Both the position numbers and the translations under genes were made by a program. 64,000 nt of DNA, from positions 6,510,001 through 6,574,000 of the forward strand of contig NZ_CP017141.1 of the NCBI RefSeq assembly GCF_001721645.1, in the 5' to 3' direction. The notes below the pieces were generated by a model. The model did no database searches and was not told the DNA's origin. It saw only the letters and a program-made list of their open reading frames with translations. The stretch is from Pedobacter steynii. Lineage in GTDB: Bacteria > Bacteroidota > Bacteroidia > Sphingobacteriales > Sphingobacteriaceae. Shown one piece after another: positions 18,701 through 25,996 of this stretch (the stretch's first letter is position 1; every line of letters starts with the position of its first letter).

Positions 18701-18895
18701 GGTAATCTGTTGTTCAACTTCTTCTGCGGCGAGGCCTGGCACCTGGGTAACGACCTGAGAAGTTACATCAGCAATATCCGGGTAAGCTTCTACAGCAAGT
18801 TTTGTCCAGGAATAATAGCCAAATACGCCCAGAAGGAGGAATAAAGCCAGCATCAGCCAGCGCTTTTGTATGGCGGTAAGTACAACATTTTTCAT
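15764..18895 (-). CDS. czcA: CzcA-type heavy-metal efflux RND transporter
   Basis: 1043-residue inner-membrane proton antiporter of the HME-RND family. The fourth-helix motif DFGIIVDGAIVMME (about residues 395-410) carries the paired Asp and Glu that mark the divalent-cation CzcA-like subgroups, rather than the Ala-rich version of Cu/Ag pumps. This favours export of Zn, Co, Cd or Ni over Cu. Other signatures are TSQVVTQVPGLAAEEVEQQITIPV near the N-terminus, ALNGMPG and the C-terminal GLLPASLATGIGSDVQRPLA. It sits between the CzcB-like adaptor and the TolC-like channel genes. Exact metal is inference. Confidence 0.93.
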   Translation of the reverse strand: MKNVVLTAIQKRWLMLALFLLLGVFGYYSWTKLAVEAYPDIADVTSQVVTQVPGLAAEEVEQQITIPVERALNGMPGMHVMRSKSTFGLSMITIVFKDGTDDYFARMRIQERLNEVELPYGAKPGLDPLTSPTGEIYRYVIESKGYSLRELTGLQNWLIIPKIKQVSGVADVTNFGGITTQYQIELHPEKLEQYQLSIDDVEETISKNNANVGGSILNRGEQGYVVRGIGLLRNLEDIGRIVVRTQKGVPILLNDLGTLKYGNLERKGVLGYTDRSRNYSESIEGIVLLLKGENPSDVLSGINKAVDELNNGLLPEGVKIHTFLDRTDLVDATLNTVSHTLIEGMALVIVVLIVFLGSWRAALLVAITVPISLLIAFILMKLTNIPANLLSLGAIDFGIIVDGAIVMMETILKKREDHPEEVLEEKSIAERAFSVAKPIFFATLIIITAYLPLFAFERVEKKLFTPMAFTVGYALLGALAVALLLIPGLAYLTYRKPKKMYHNKWLEKLSVAYHSRTGKIMQQPRKVFLPLALVLAAAIALSVAVGKDFLSPLDEGSIWLQVQLPPGITVEKSREMSDTLRQRTMKHKEVTYMMIQAGRNDDGTDPFSASHFECSIGILPYSQWPRGKTKADLIEELSKEYEGMPGYTVGFAQPMIDGVMDKISGAHSELVVKVYGDNFKETRRIAEDIQRTLKTVKGAVDIAIDQEPPLPQLQIHADREKIAQYGLNVSDVGNLIEVAIGGKAISQVFMGNKVYDVICRYKEESRDSPEKIGNLMLRNNEGAKIPLSQVAEIRLSTGESTITRETNRRHLTVKLNMRGTDLSSLLADAKGKIEANVKYDHDQYSIQWGGQFENQNRAYSRLLVIVPLALAIMFLLLYVAFGKFNQAGLILTIVPLALFGGMLALNLRGMTLNVSSAVGFIALFGVAIQNGVIMISHINNLRKQGMVLKTAVIEGAKHRFRPVLMTATVAVLGLLPASLATGIGSDVQRPLATVIVYGLLFSTAITLYALPALYYLLERKGEGSRTGQETKLLTTNTNTNELT

Positions 18896-18954
18896 TTGTG
18901 TATTTTTTGTACGTGTAATGATTTAAGGTCTTTGTTAATTTGCTTTCAACAGGG

Positions 18955-20061
18955 TTATTTTGCTTCCAGCAGGTAAAAACCGCCTTCAGACACAATCGTT
19001 TCTCCTGGTTTTAGCCCGGAAAGGATCACCATTCTCCCTTCATCAGTAGCTGCTGTCTGCACCTTCCGTCGAACAAAGCTTCCTGGAGTAGTTTGTAGAA
19101 AGACAAAGCTGCTGTCATTCATCTGCAAGACCGATTTGACAGGAACAACAGCCGTATTCTGAGGGCTGTCTTTAAAGGTGACGGTCACATACATTCCTGG
19201 TTTAAGGGTATAATCCTTGTTTTCACATTCGATCAGGACCTTTACACTCCTGGTTTCTTCATCCACCAGTTCATCAACATGGTATACTTTACCCGTAATT
19301 TTACGTCCCGGATAAGCTGCGATTTCTATGGTCGTATCATCTCCCTGACGGATAAAACGGATGTCCTTTTCCTTCACCTGTCCTGCGATCCAGACTTTAT
19401 TCAATTCTGCGATTTTAGCGTGTGGAACTTCATCACTTTTCAGGTAATGGCCGGTCACCAGTTCATTCTGAATCACCTCACCTTTGATGGGGGATCGGAC
19501 GATCAGTGGTTGCCCTAAAACCATTTTCTCCGGGTCTGTCTGATAGATTTTAAGCGCTGCTTTTAAATTCTCATACTCTTTTAAAATCAGCTCATAAGCT
19601 ACCTCTGCCTCTTCTAAATCTTTAGATGAACCCACTTCGTTTTTTTTGAGGTCCTGCTGACGTTTTAAATTTAATCCCGCCATCTTTAATTCGGATTTTG
19701 CAGCGAAAAAATTCTTCTGGGTTTCTATAAATTCCGCGGATACCATTTCGAAAAGCGGGGTGCCGGGATCCACCTTCATTCCCAGCTTCAAAAACACCTT
19801 CAATACCCTCCCTGAAAATGGCGGAGCGATGTCCGCATAGAAGTTTGGAATCGCTTTTACCGTCCCGGCACTGCTGAGCCTCATGCGATAAGGGATCTCA
19901 GCAACGGTATCCACTTTTATTTTATGCTGCAGATTTGAATTTGCAGCAATGACTACCGTATCACCGGACAGGTGATAATTTGCTGTTTGTTCTTTGTCTT
20001 TTTTTGGGGCACAGGAAGCCATGAACAGTACGAAACTGCCCCTTAGAAAAATGTATTTCAT
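18955..20061 (-). CDS. czcB: Periplasmic adaptor (membrane fusion) protein, CzcB/CusB-like
   Basis: 368 residues with a lipoprotein signal (lipid Cys at residue 17, MASCAPKK). Order of domains: beta-barrel entry, lipoyl half (AGTVKAIPNFYADIAPPFSGRV), an alpha hairpin (about 115-165), the second lipoyl half (VRSPIKGEVIQ), a barrel (VWIAGQVKEKDIRFI) and a membrane-proximal domain ending GGFYLLEAK. It links the RND pump to the outer-membrane channel. No His-rich metal-binding N-terminus is seen. It is the first gene of the efflux part of the cluster, 118 bp downstream of mgtA. Confidence 0.92.
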   Translation of the reverse strand: MKYIFLRGSFVLFMASCAPKKDKEQTANYHLSGDTVVIAANSNLQHKIKVDTVAEIPYRMRLSSAGTVKAIPNFYADIAPPFSGRVLKVFLKLGMKVDPGTPLFEMVSAEFIETQKNFFAAKSELKMAGLNLKRQQDLKKNEVGSSKDLEEAEVAYELILKEYENLKAALKIYQTDPEKMVLGQPLIVRSPIKGEVIQNELVTGHYLKSDEVPHAKIAELNKVWIAGQVKEKDIRFIRQGDDTTIEIAAYPGRKITGKVYHVDELVDEETRSVKVLIECENKDYTLKPGMYVTVTFKDSPQNTAVVPVKSVLQMNDSSFVFLQTTPGSFVRRKVQTAATDEGRMVILSGLKPGETIVSEGGFYLLEAK

Positions 20062-20179
20062 TTGTGTTGTTTTTTTACGTTTGAAAGAGAGAATTCTCAG
20101 CGCAAAATCTCAGATTTCTTTGTTTACAAGGACTAAACTCTCAATTTTAACAATTTTTAACTATTTTTTATTCAAATAC

Positions 20180-22861
20180 TTACAACCATTGATTAAACTT
20201 TTTAATGAATACAGTTTTCACATATTGAGTCAACAAACAATAGCCAGTAAGGATCCCGATGAGCCATGGAAAATAGCTGAGCGGCAGGGCTCGTAACTTC
20301 AATATTCCGGCAAAAGGACTGAAGGGAATGGCGATCCCGATTAACATCACCAGGGTAGTCAAAGCCACTACCGGAGTTGTTGCCCAACTTTGGATAAATG
20401 GAATTTTGCGGGTCCGGATCATGTGCACAATCAGGGTCTGCGATAAGAGTCCTTCGACAAACCAACCCGTTTGAAATAAGGCCTGGTGCTCCGGCGCATT
20501 CGCTTTAAAAACAAAGAACATCAGGGCAAAAGTTGCATAATCAAAAATTGAGCTAATCGGACCGATGTACATCATAAAACGGCTGATCCCACCGGCATCC
20601 CATCTTTGCGGTTTCTCGAGGAAATCTTCATCCATCCTGTCCCAGGGAATGGAGATTTGAGAAATGTCGTACAAGAGGTTCTGAATGAGCAAATGGATAG
20701 GTAGCATGGGCAGAAAAGGCAGAAATGCGCTTGCACCAAGCATGCTAAACATGTTTCCAAAATTACTGCTGGCGGTCATTTTGATGTATTTGATGATGTT
20801 TCCAAATGTTCTGCGTCCATAGATCACTCCTTTTCTAAGTACCATCAGGTCCTTTTCCAGCAAAATGATATCCGCACTTTCTTTGGCAATGTCTACCGCT
20901 GTATCCACAGAAATCCCTACATCAGCATCTCTCAATGCAGCTGCATCATTGATTCCATCCCCCATAAAGCCAACCGTATGGCCTTTGGCTTGCAACAGCT
21001 TTACAATTCTCGATTTTTGAATCGGACTAAGCTTGGCAAAGATGCTCGTCTCCCCCAATTGCGCAGAGAGCTGCTCATCCCCCATTTGCTCCACTTCATT
21101 GCCCAGTAAAACCTGTTGAAAAGGAATACCAACCTCCCTACAGATTTTTCGGGTCACCACATCATTGTCGCCGGTCAGTACCTTTACACTGATCCCCAAC
21201 TTCTGTAAACCTTCGATTGCAGGCTTTGCAGAGGGTTTAGCGGGATCAAGAAAGCCGATAAAACCTGTTAAGATCATTTTGTTCTCATCGGCAACCGTGT
21301 AATTTACCGGACATTCCCCATGTTCTTTGATGGCCACGAGCAACACCCTGAGTCCATCTGCATTGAGCTTCCTGGAAATGCGGAGCACCGTATTGCGCAT
21401 GGCTTCATCCATAGGCACAATCCCATCTTTTTCAATATGGAGCTGCCGGTCTTCCCCCGGATCAAAAGCATGGGAACACAGGTCCAGCATTTCCTCTACC
21501 GCTCCTTTACAGATCAACAACTGCTTTCCGTTTTTCTGTTCCAGGATAACACTCATGCGTCTGCGCTGAAAATCAAAGGGAATTTCATCTACTTTTACAT
21601 AATCCTCTTCAACCTTCAGGTAATCATGCAGTTCCACATGCTCCAGGACCGCCAGATCTAGTAGATTTTTCAATCCGGTTTGATGGAAGCTGTTGAAATA
21701 AGCCCATTTCAATACTTCATCATCTTCATCGCCAAATACGTTCAGGTGCCTTTCCAGGATGATTTTATCCATGGTCAATGTCCCTGTTTTATCAGTACAA
21801 AGCACATCCATGGCGCCAATATTCTGAATCGCATTCAGGCGTTTCACAATGACTTTACGTTTGCTCATATTCTTTGCCCCTTTGGCCAGATTTGCGGTTA
21901 CAATCATCGGCAGCATTTCGGGAGTAAGCCCTACGGCAACGGCAATTCCAAATAACAAAGCTTCAAACCAGTCACCTTTGGTTAAGCCGTTAACCAGGAA
22001 AATGAGTGGTACCATCACCATCATGAAGCGAATCAGCAACCAGCTCACCTTATTCACTCCCTTGTCAAAGCTCGTTTCTGCCCGTTTTCCGATAATCGCC
22101 TTTCCGATAGAGCCGAAATAGGTCAGGTTTCCGGTAGTGACCACAATGGCCATTGCTGTTCCACTCACCACATTTGTCCCCATGAAACAGATGTTATCCA
22201 GCTCCAGCGGCGATTTATGATCGGCATCGGGAATCGGTTCCGAATTCTTTTCCAATGGCAGAGATTCTCCGGTAAGCATGGCCTGACTCACAAACAGGTC
22301 TTTCGACTGAATGATCCGGATATCTGCAGGAATCATATCTCCGGCACTTAAAAAAATAACATCACCGGGAACAATGTTTTTAATGTCGATTTCCTTTTTA
22401 CCCCTTTTACGAAGCACGGTGACCGTGGTTTTCACCATGCTCTTCAATTGCTCTGCTGCCCGGTTACTGCTGTATTCCTGCCAGAAACGCAGCAAAGAAC
22501 TCACAATCACCATTACCCCTACAACAATAACCGTTTTATAATCCCGCTCATGCGCTTTAGCGAGCCATACATCCATTATAAAGGAAATTACAGCCAAAGA
22601 CACCAACACTCCGATAAAAGGGTTTAAAAACGCCTGAAATAGCTGAACATACCAGGCCGGAGCTTTTTCATGTTCAATTTCATTTAACCCAAAGGTTTTT
22701 CTCTTGTCAGAGACATTGGAAGGCCCCAATCCTTCTTTGCTGCTGGTCAGCATCGCATAAAAGTAATCCTGATCTCCCCTGGAGGCATTTCTTAATTTGG
22801 TCACTGCTACATCGTCGAAGCCTGAGACCGCTTTCTGATGGTTAATTTTTAGTGTTTTCAT
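20180..22861 (-). CDS. mgtA: Magnesium-translocating P-type ATPase
   Basis: 893-residue P3B-type ATPase that imports Mg2+ using ATP. Visible features are an N-terminal region with GLGPSNVSDKRKTFGLNEIEHE, the TGES motif (AMLTGESLPLEK), the phosphorylation site CTDKTGTLTMDKI near residue 355 and the hinge GFMGDGINDAAALRDADVGISVD. The EMLPMIV segment in M4 and ten membrane helices fit MgtA/MgtB rather than Ca2+ pumps. The start overlaps the stop of mgtC by 4 bp, so they are translationally coupled and share the regulated mgtC leader. Confidence 0.94.
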   Translation of the reverse strand: MKTLKINHQKAVSGFDDVAVTKLRNASRGDQDYFYAMLTSSKEGLGPSNVSDKRKTFGLNEIEHEKAPAWYVQLFQAFLNPFIGVLVSLAVISFIMDVWLAKAHERDYKTVIVVGVMVIVSSLLRFWQEYSSNRAAEQLKSMVKTTVTVLRKRGKKEIDIKNIVPGDVIFLSAGDMIPADIRIIQSKDLFVSQAMLTGESLPLEKNSEPIPDADHKSPLELDNICFMGTNVVSGTAMAIVVTTGNLTYFGSIGKAIIGKRAETSFDKGVNKVSWLLIRFMMVMVPLIFLVNGLTKGDWFEALLFGIAVAVGLTPEMLPMIVTANLAKGAKNMSKRKVIVKRLNAIQNIGAMDVLCTDKTGTLTMDKIILERHLNVFGDEDDEVLKWAYFNSFHQTGLKNLLDLAVLEHVELHDYLKVEEDYVKVDEIPFDFQRRRMSVILEQKNGKQLLICKGAVEEMLDLCSHAFDPGEDRQLHIEKDGIVPMDEAMRNTVLRISRKLNADGLRVLLVAIKEHGECPVNYTVADENKMILTGFIGFLDPAKPSAKPAIEGLQKLGISVKVLTGDNDVVTRKICREVGIPFQQVLLGNEVEQMGDEQLSAQLGETSIFAKLSPIQKSRIVKLLQAKGHTVGFMGDGINDAAALRDADVGISVDTAVDIAKESADIILLEKDLMVLRKGVIYGRRTFGNIIKYIKMTASSNFGNMFSMLGASAFLPFLPMLPIHLLIQNLLYDISQISIPWDRMDEDFLEKPQRWDAGGISRFMMYIGPISSIFDYATFALMFFVFKANAPEHQALFQTGWFVEGLLSQTLIVHMIRTRKIPFIQSWATTPVVALTTLVMLIGIAIPFSPFAGILKLRALPLSYFPWLIGILTGYCLLTQYVKTVFIKKFNQWL

Positions 22862-23568
22862 AACTCTGATTGTTGTCCTGTTAATTCCCAGCTTACCCTC
22901 ATTACCTCGCTCTCGATCGTTAACCTGCTGACCATTTTCTCCATTAACTCGTCCTGATTGCCCGCAGCAATGATTTCGGCAGTGATGATCGCATTTGCCG
23001 GATCCCCGTTGTCGCTGCTTGTCAGGGACCTGAGCATTAACTTATCATGGTTCCCCAAATGTTGCAGCAAGAGGACACGGATGTGATTTTCTACGGGTTC
23101 TTTGCATTTGATAGCGATCAGGTATTCCGTTTCAGCGGATTCGCTTTTCTCAAAAACCGACATATTTCCCAGTTTGATACCCAATGGGCGTAACATCAGG
23201 TGTGCCATCACAATGAAGCCAGCTCCAATGGAGGCTTCCGGAATAAATCCCATTCCACATAGTGCACCAATTGCTGCAGAACACCAGAGGGTAGCTGCGG
23301 TATTGAGGCCCCGCACATTCATTCCATCTTTCATGATGACTCCTGCACCAAGGAATCCGATTCCGCTGACGATGTATGAGGCCACTCTTCCGCTTGCATC
23401 TCCTCCGATCTTTACGGCGAGGGTAATGAAAATTGCAGCACCTAAGGACACCAGTGTATTGGTGCGTAATCCTGCGATCCGCTGACGCCACTGGCGTTCT
23501 ATTCCGATACCTGCGCCTAAAGCAAGCGCCATTAAAAGACGGGTAGTGAAGTCTAATGTAGTTAACAT
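22858..23568 (-). CDS. mgtC: MgtC/SapB family inner-membrane protein
   Basis: 236 residues: four or five membrane helices with the MgtC signatures ALGAGIGIERQWRQRIAGLRTNTLVSLGAA and GFLGAGVIMKDG, then a soluble C-terminal ACT-like domain (about 145-230). MgtC proteins support growth at low Mg2+ and, in Salmonella, inhibit the F-ATPase. The pairing with mgtA by a 4-bp overlap resembles Mg2+-starvation operons elsewhere. The 204-bp upstream gap holds a putative regulator site, promoter, leader frame and a hairpin ending 2 nt before this ATG. Confidence 0.93.
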   Translation of the reverse strand: MLTTLDFTTRLLMALALGAGIGIERQWRQRIAGLRTNTLVSLGAAIFITLAVKIGGDASGRVASYIVSGIGFLGAGVIMKDGMNVRGLNTAATLWCSAAIGALCGMGFIPEASIGAGFIVMAHLMLRPLGIKLGNMSVFEKSESAETEYLIAIKCKEPVENHIRVLLLQHLGNHDKLMLRSLTSSDNGDPANAIITAEIIAAGNQDELMEKMVSRLTIESEVMRVSWELTGQQSEL

Positions 23569-23570
23569 AG

Positions 23571-23605
23571 CTTTGTTGTTGTCCTTTTCAGGGACAGCAA
23601 CAAAG
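23571..23605 (-). promoter_or_regulatory. mgtC translation-blocking hairpin candidate
   Basis: In the mgtC mRNA a 14-nt arm (from 23605 to 23592) pairs with another 14-nt arm (23584 to 23571) with one mismatch, closing a 7-nt loop. The 3' arm ends 2 nt before the mgtC ATG at 23568. Such a stem would hide the ribosome entry site unless melted or replaced by another fold. Confidence 0.55.
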
Positions 23606-23626
23606 TGCTATTTCTGAGAAGGGGGG

Positions 23627-23665
23627 TTAAAAAAATAATGGCTGATCACACGGAGGCTTATCCAT
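23627..23665 (-). CDS. Candidate 12-codon leader peptide upstream of mgtC
   Basis: ATG at 23665 opens a frame reading MDKPPCDQPLFF and stop, about 20 nt after the predicted transcription start and about 20 nt before the hairpin that abuts mgtC. Three of twelve codons are proline and two are aspartate. Enterobacterial mgtA and mgtC leaders also encode short Pro/acidic-rich peptides (MgtL, MgtP) whose translation senses Mg2+ or proline supply. Sequence homology is not claimed; a frame this short can arise by chance. Confidence 0.35.
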   Translation of the reverse strand: MDKPPCDQPLFF

Positions 23666-23688
23666 AGGGTTTGTTTTTTATTGTGACG

Positions 23689-23696
23689 CAAAAGTA
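23689..23696 (-). promoter_or_regulatory. Candidate -7 box for mgtC-mgtA
   Basis: Minus-strand TACTTTTG is an exact match to the Bacteroidota -7 consensus TAnnTTTG. No TTG is found 19 bp upstream; instead the phased direct repeats begin there, as expected of an activator-dependent promoter. Predicted RNA start is near 23684, giving a leader of about 115 nt. Confidence 0.5.
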
Positions 23697-23717
23697 AGGC
23701 AGGCGCTGCCGGATCGC

Positions 23718-23759
23718 CGTTAGGGGACCATTAGAAACACATTAGAAAGTCATTAGAAA
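23718..23759 (-). promoter_or_regulatory. Direct repeats with 11-bp phasing (candidate response-regulator site)
   Basis: On the plus strand CATTAGAAA occurs at 23729, 23740 and 23751, and a degenerate copy CGTTAGGGG at 23718, all exactly 11 bp apart. On the mgtC strand the repeat reads TTTCTAATG. OmpR/PhoB-family regulators bind such direct repeats one helical turn apart and often replace the upstream promoter element. The array lies right after the histidine-kinase stop codon and abuts the -33 region of the candidate mgtC promoter. Confidence 0.65.
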
Positions 23760-23772
23760 AAGGAGGATTTTA

Positions 23773-25140
23773 CTAAACGTGGTTTAGGATAAGGATAAAA
23801 GTCGTTCCTTCATTTAGTTTGGAGGTGACCAGGATTTCTCCGTTATGCAGGGCGATGATCTTTTTGGTCAGGGCCAGGCCGATACCATTTCCTTCCGCAT
23901 ACCCCTTATTATTTCCACGATAAAAGGGTTTAAAAAGGTTCTCGATGTCTTTTTCTGCAATTCCTATCCCCTGATCAGAGAAGCGGAGAATTGTTTTTTC
24001 TTTGTAATAGGAAATGGAAACTACTGATTCCCGGTTTTCAGAAAACTTACAATTGTTCTCCATCAGGTTGATAAAAGCAACTTTTAACAGGTGTTCATTC
24101 CCCTGAATGGAGATAAAATCATCATCTTCTGCTTCCTGATCAAAGATAATGTTCACATGATACCCTTGCTGATTGTGCATGACTTCAGTTCTGGCATCCA
24201 GCAACACCTCATCCAGGCGGATTTCTTTAAAGCTGATCTCTGCCTGATCATAACTTGCATTGGCCAGGTTCAGCAGGCTTGTGCTCAGGCGGGCCAACTT
24301 CCGGGCATCAGTTAAAGCCAGTTCGATTGCTTTTTTATATTCCTCTGTACTACGTTCTTTATTTTGAGAGATTTCCAGTTCTGCAATCACCGTTGCCAAA
24401 GGCGTTCTCAGCTCATGAGAAATATGGGAAACAAATTCTTTCTGTGCATCAAAAGAGTTTTCAATTCTATCCAGCATCAGGTTGAAGGTAGTGGCAAGCT
24501 CCCCTACTTCATCATTACTATTCTCGACTTTAAGTCGCCGGTCGAGACTTTTAGCGGTAATTTCTTCTACTTCATCCACCATTTCTGCCACCTGTTTCAG
24601 GGCATGTCTGGCAAAAAAATAACCCGCAAAAACAGTCAGCAGCACAGATCCCAAAGCAGATAAAATCAGGATAAAACGAAGATTATTCAGTTTTAACAGT
24701 CCATATTCATCTTTTGCTGCGGCGGTAATTACGTAGTCCGTCCCTTTATACCGGTACAAAAAACCGACTGCCTGCAGTTGCCCCTGGTTGAACTGAATTT
24801 CCCCCTTGCGGACAATCTCTCCAATCATTGCTTTGGTTTCTTTGATCTTATCAATATTCACCGCATCATGATACAATAAATGAAAAGCGGTATCATAAAC
24901 GGCTACTTCCTCCTGAAATAAGGAACTGGGAGAGTTCTTATAGATCAGTTGTAAAACATCAGGTGCTACCTTAGCATCCAGCAATAAATTTGTTTTTGTG
25001 ATGGCCAATTGCCTCAACCGCTTATAATACTCTTCCTCCCGGTTTTCAGCTGAGGAGAAATAGATAAAAAAGGCAAATCCACAAATGAGCACTGCAAAAA
25101 GCAGGGTAAATAAAAGGCTCAGTTTATGACGGATTTTCAC
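23773..25140 (-). CDS. Sensor histidine kinase of the metal/Mg locus
   Basis: Membrane kinase of about 455 residues, partner of the adjacent response regulator. Order: membrane helix (LSLLFTLLFAVLICGFAFFIYF), periplasmic sensor of about 130 residues, second helix (FILILSALGSVLLTVFAGYFF), HAMP, HisKA with phospho-His in FVSHISHELRTPLA (about residue 242), then HATPase with N, G1 (FSDQGIGIAEKD) and G2 (GNGIGLALTKK) boxes. I prefer the GTG at 25140, 20 bp after the regulator's stop, over an upstream in-frame start at 25230 that would overlap the regulator by 71 bp. Ligand unknown; gene context suggests a cation. Confidence 0.9.
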   Translation of the reverse strand: MKIRHKLSLLFTLLFAVLICGFAFFIYFSSAENREEEYYKRLRQLAITKTNLLLDAKVAPDVLQLIYKNSPSSLFQEEVAVYDTAFHLLYHDAVNIDKIKETKAMIGEIVRKGEIQFNQGQLQAVGFLYRYKGTDYVITAAAKDEYGLLKLNNLRFILILSALGSVLLTVFAGYFFARHALKQVAEMVDEVEEITAKSLDRRLKVENSNDEVGELATTFNLMLDRIENSFDAQKEFVSHISHELRTPLATVIAELEISQNKERSTEEYKKAIELALTDARKLARLSTSLLNLANASYDQAEISFKEIRLDEVLLDARTEVMHNQQGYHVNIIFDQEAEDDDFISIQGNEHLLKVAFINLMENNCKFSENRESVVSISYYKEKTILRFSDQGIGIAEKDIENLFKPFYRGNNKGYAEGNGIGLALTKKIIALHNGEILVTSKLNEGTTFILILNHV

Positions 25141-25159
25141 AATGTTCCAGGTTAAAAGA

Positions 25160-25843
25160 TCAGTTTTCTTTAAAGATAAAGCCCATTCCGGTTTTGGTAT
25201 GGATGAGTTTATTTTCAAAATTCTTATCAATCTTCTTTCTAAGATAGTTCATATAAACATCGATAAAGTTCGTTCCTGTATCAAAATGGGTATCCCATAC
25301 TTTTTCTGCGATCTCCGTTCGGGTTAGCATCCGTTCTTTATTGCGCAGCATGTATTCCAGCAGCTTAAATTCTTTTGGGGTCAGGCTGATCTCTGCCCCC
25401 ATCCGGCTCACGACCTTTGTTTGCAGGTTCATTTCCAGGTCCGCATATTTCAATACATTCATCAACGGGCTTTGCAAAGTCCCTGCTGAGCGGTTCAGAA
25501 GGGCTTTTATTCTGGCATGAAGTTCCCTGAAGTCAAATGGTTTCACAAGATAATCATCAGCACCTGCATCAAATCCTTCAATTTTATCATCCGTAGTCCC
25601 AAGAGCAGTGAGCATTAGGATTGGGATTTCCGGCCAGATCATTCTGATTTCTTTACACAGTTCAATTCCGTTCATCTGTGGAAGAACAATGTCCGTAATG
25701 ATCAGGTCATAAGAATTGGAGGTCATTAGTTTCTTTCCCATCAGCCCATCATAAGCCAGGGTAACCAGGAAGCCCTGTTCCTCCAGTCCTCTTTTTAGGA
25801 GTTCGGAAACGCGAAGATCGTCTTCAACCAATAACAGCTTCAT
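25160..25843 (-). CDS. OmpR/PhoB-family response regulator
   Basis: 227 residues: receiver domain (LLVEDDLRVSE acidic pocket, DLIITDIVLPQMNG with the phospho-acceptor Asp near residue 51, VKPFDFREL with the conserved Lys) and a winged-helix DNA-binding domain (ISLTPKEFKLLEYMLRNKERMLTRTEI, then FIDVYMNYLRKKID). It heads the minus-strand run kinase-mgtC-mgtA-czcBA-tolC. Regulators of this family bind 11-bp-phased direct repeats; such an array stands between the kinase and mgtC. Confidence 0.93.
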   Translation of the reverse strand: MKLLLVEDDLRVSELLKRGLEEQGFLVTLAYDGLMGKKLMTSNSYDLIITDIVLPQMNGIELCKEIRMIWPEIPILMLTALGTTDDKIEGFDAGADDYLVKPFDFRELHARIKALLNRSAGTLQSPLMNVLKYADLEMNLQTKVVSRMGAEISLTPKEFKLLEYMLRNKERMLTRTEIAEKVWDTHFDTGTNFIDVYMNYLRKKIDKNFENKLIHTKTGMGFIFKEN

Positions 25844-25920
25844 ACTTATAATTTAAACGGCTTGTGCTGGCAAATATCCAGAATTATTTCGGATTACCCC
25901 ATTTGAAGAGAAAACAGCTT

Positions 25921-25970
25921 CACAGTTAAGCAATAAAACAAGGTAAAACTTGTTTTATTGCTTAACTGTG
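25921..25970. repeat. Perfect 22-bp-arm palindrome upstream of the MFS gene
   Basis: Arms 25921-25942 and 25949-25970 are exactly complementary around GTAAAA. It lies in the 153-bp region between the divergent response-regulator and MFS genes, 26 bp before the MFS ATG, and its right arm contains the -33 element of the MFS promoter. A repressor operator is the simplest reading; a transcribed hairpin is the alternative. Confidence 0.7.
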
Positions 25971-25979
25971 GTATTTTTG
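25950..25979 (+). promoter_or_regulatory. Bacteroidota-type promoter of the MFS gene
   Basis: TTG at 25950-25952, 19 bp, then TATTTTTG at 25972-25979 match the consensus TTG-N19-TAnnTTTG exactly. The predicted start is near 25984, only about 13 nt before the ATG at 25997. Confidence 0.65.
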
Positions 25980-25996
25980 CAGTATAACTATACTTT

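Noticed and set aside
15764..18895. Assignment as a Cu/Ag (CusA) pump
   Set aside because: The fourth-helix motif DFGIIVDG matches the divalent-cation CzcA-like type rather than the Cu/Ag type.
20141..20170. TTTTAAC-like repeats upstream of the CzcB-like gene as a second regulator site
   Set aside because: Period is about 10 in a very AT-rich stretch, and the sequence does not match the TTTCTAATG repeats near mgtC.
25141..25230. N-terminal extension of the metal-locus histidine kinase
   Set aside because: It would overlap the response regulator by 71 bp and precedes the first membrane helix without adding a recognisable part; GTG at 25140 is favoured.
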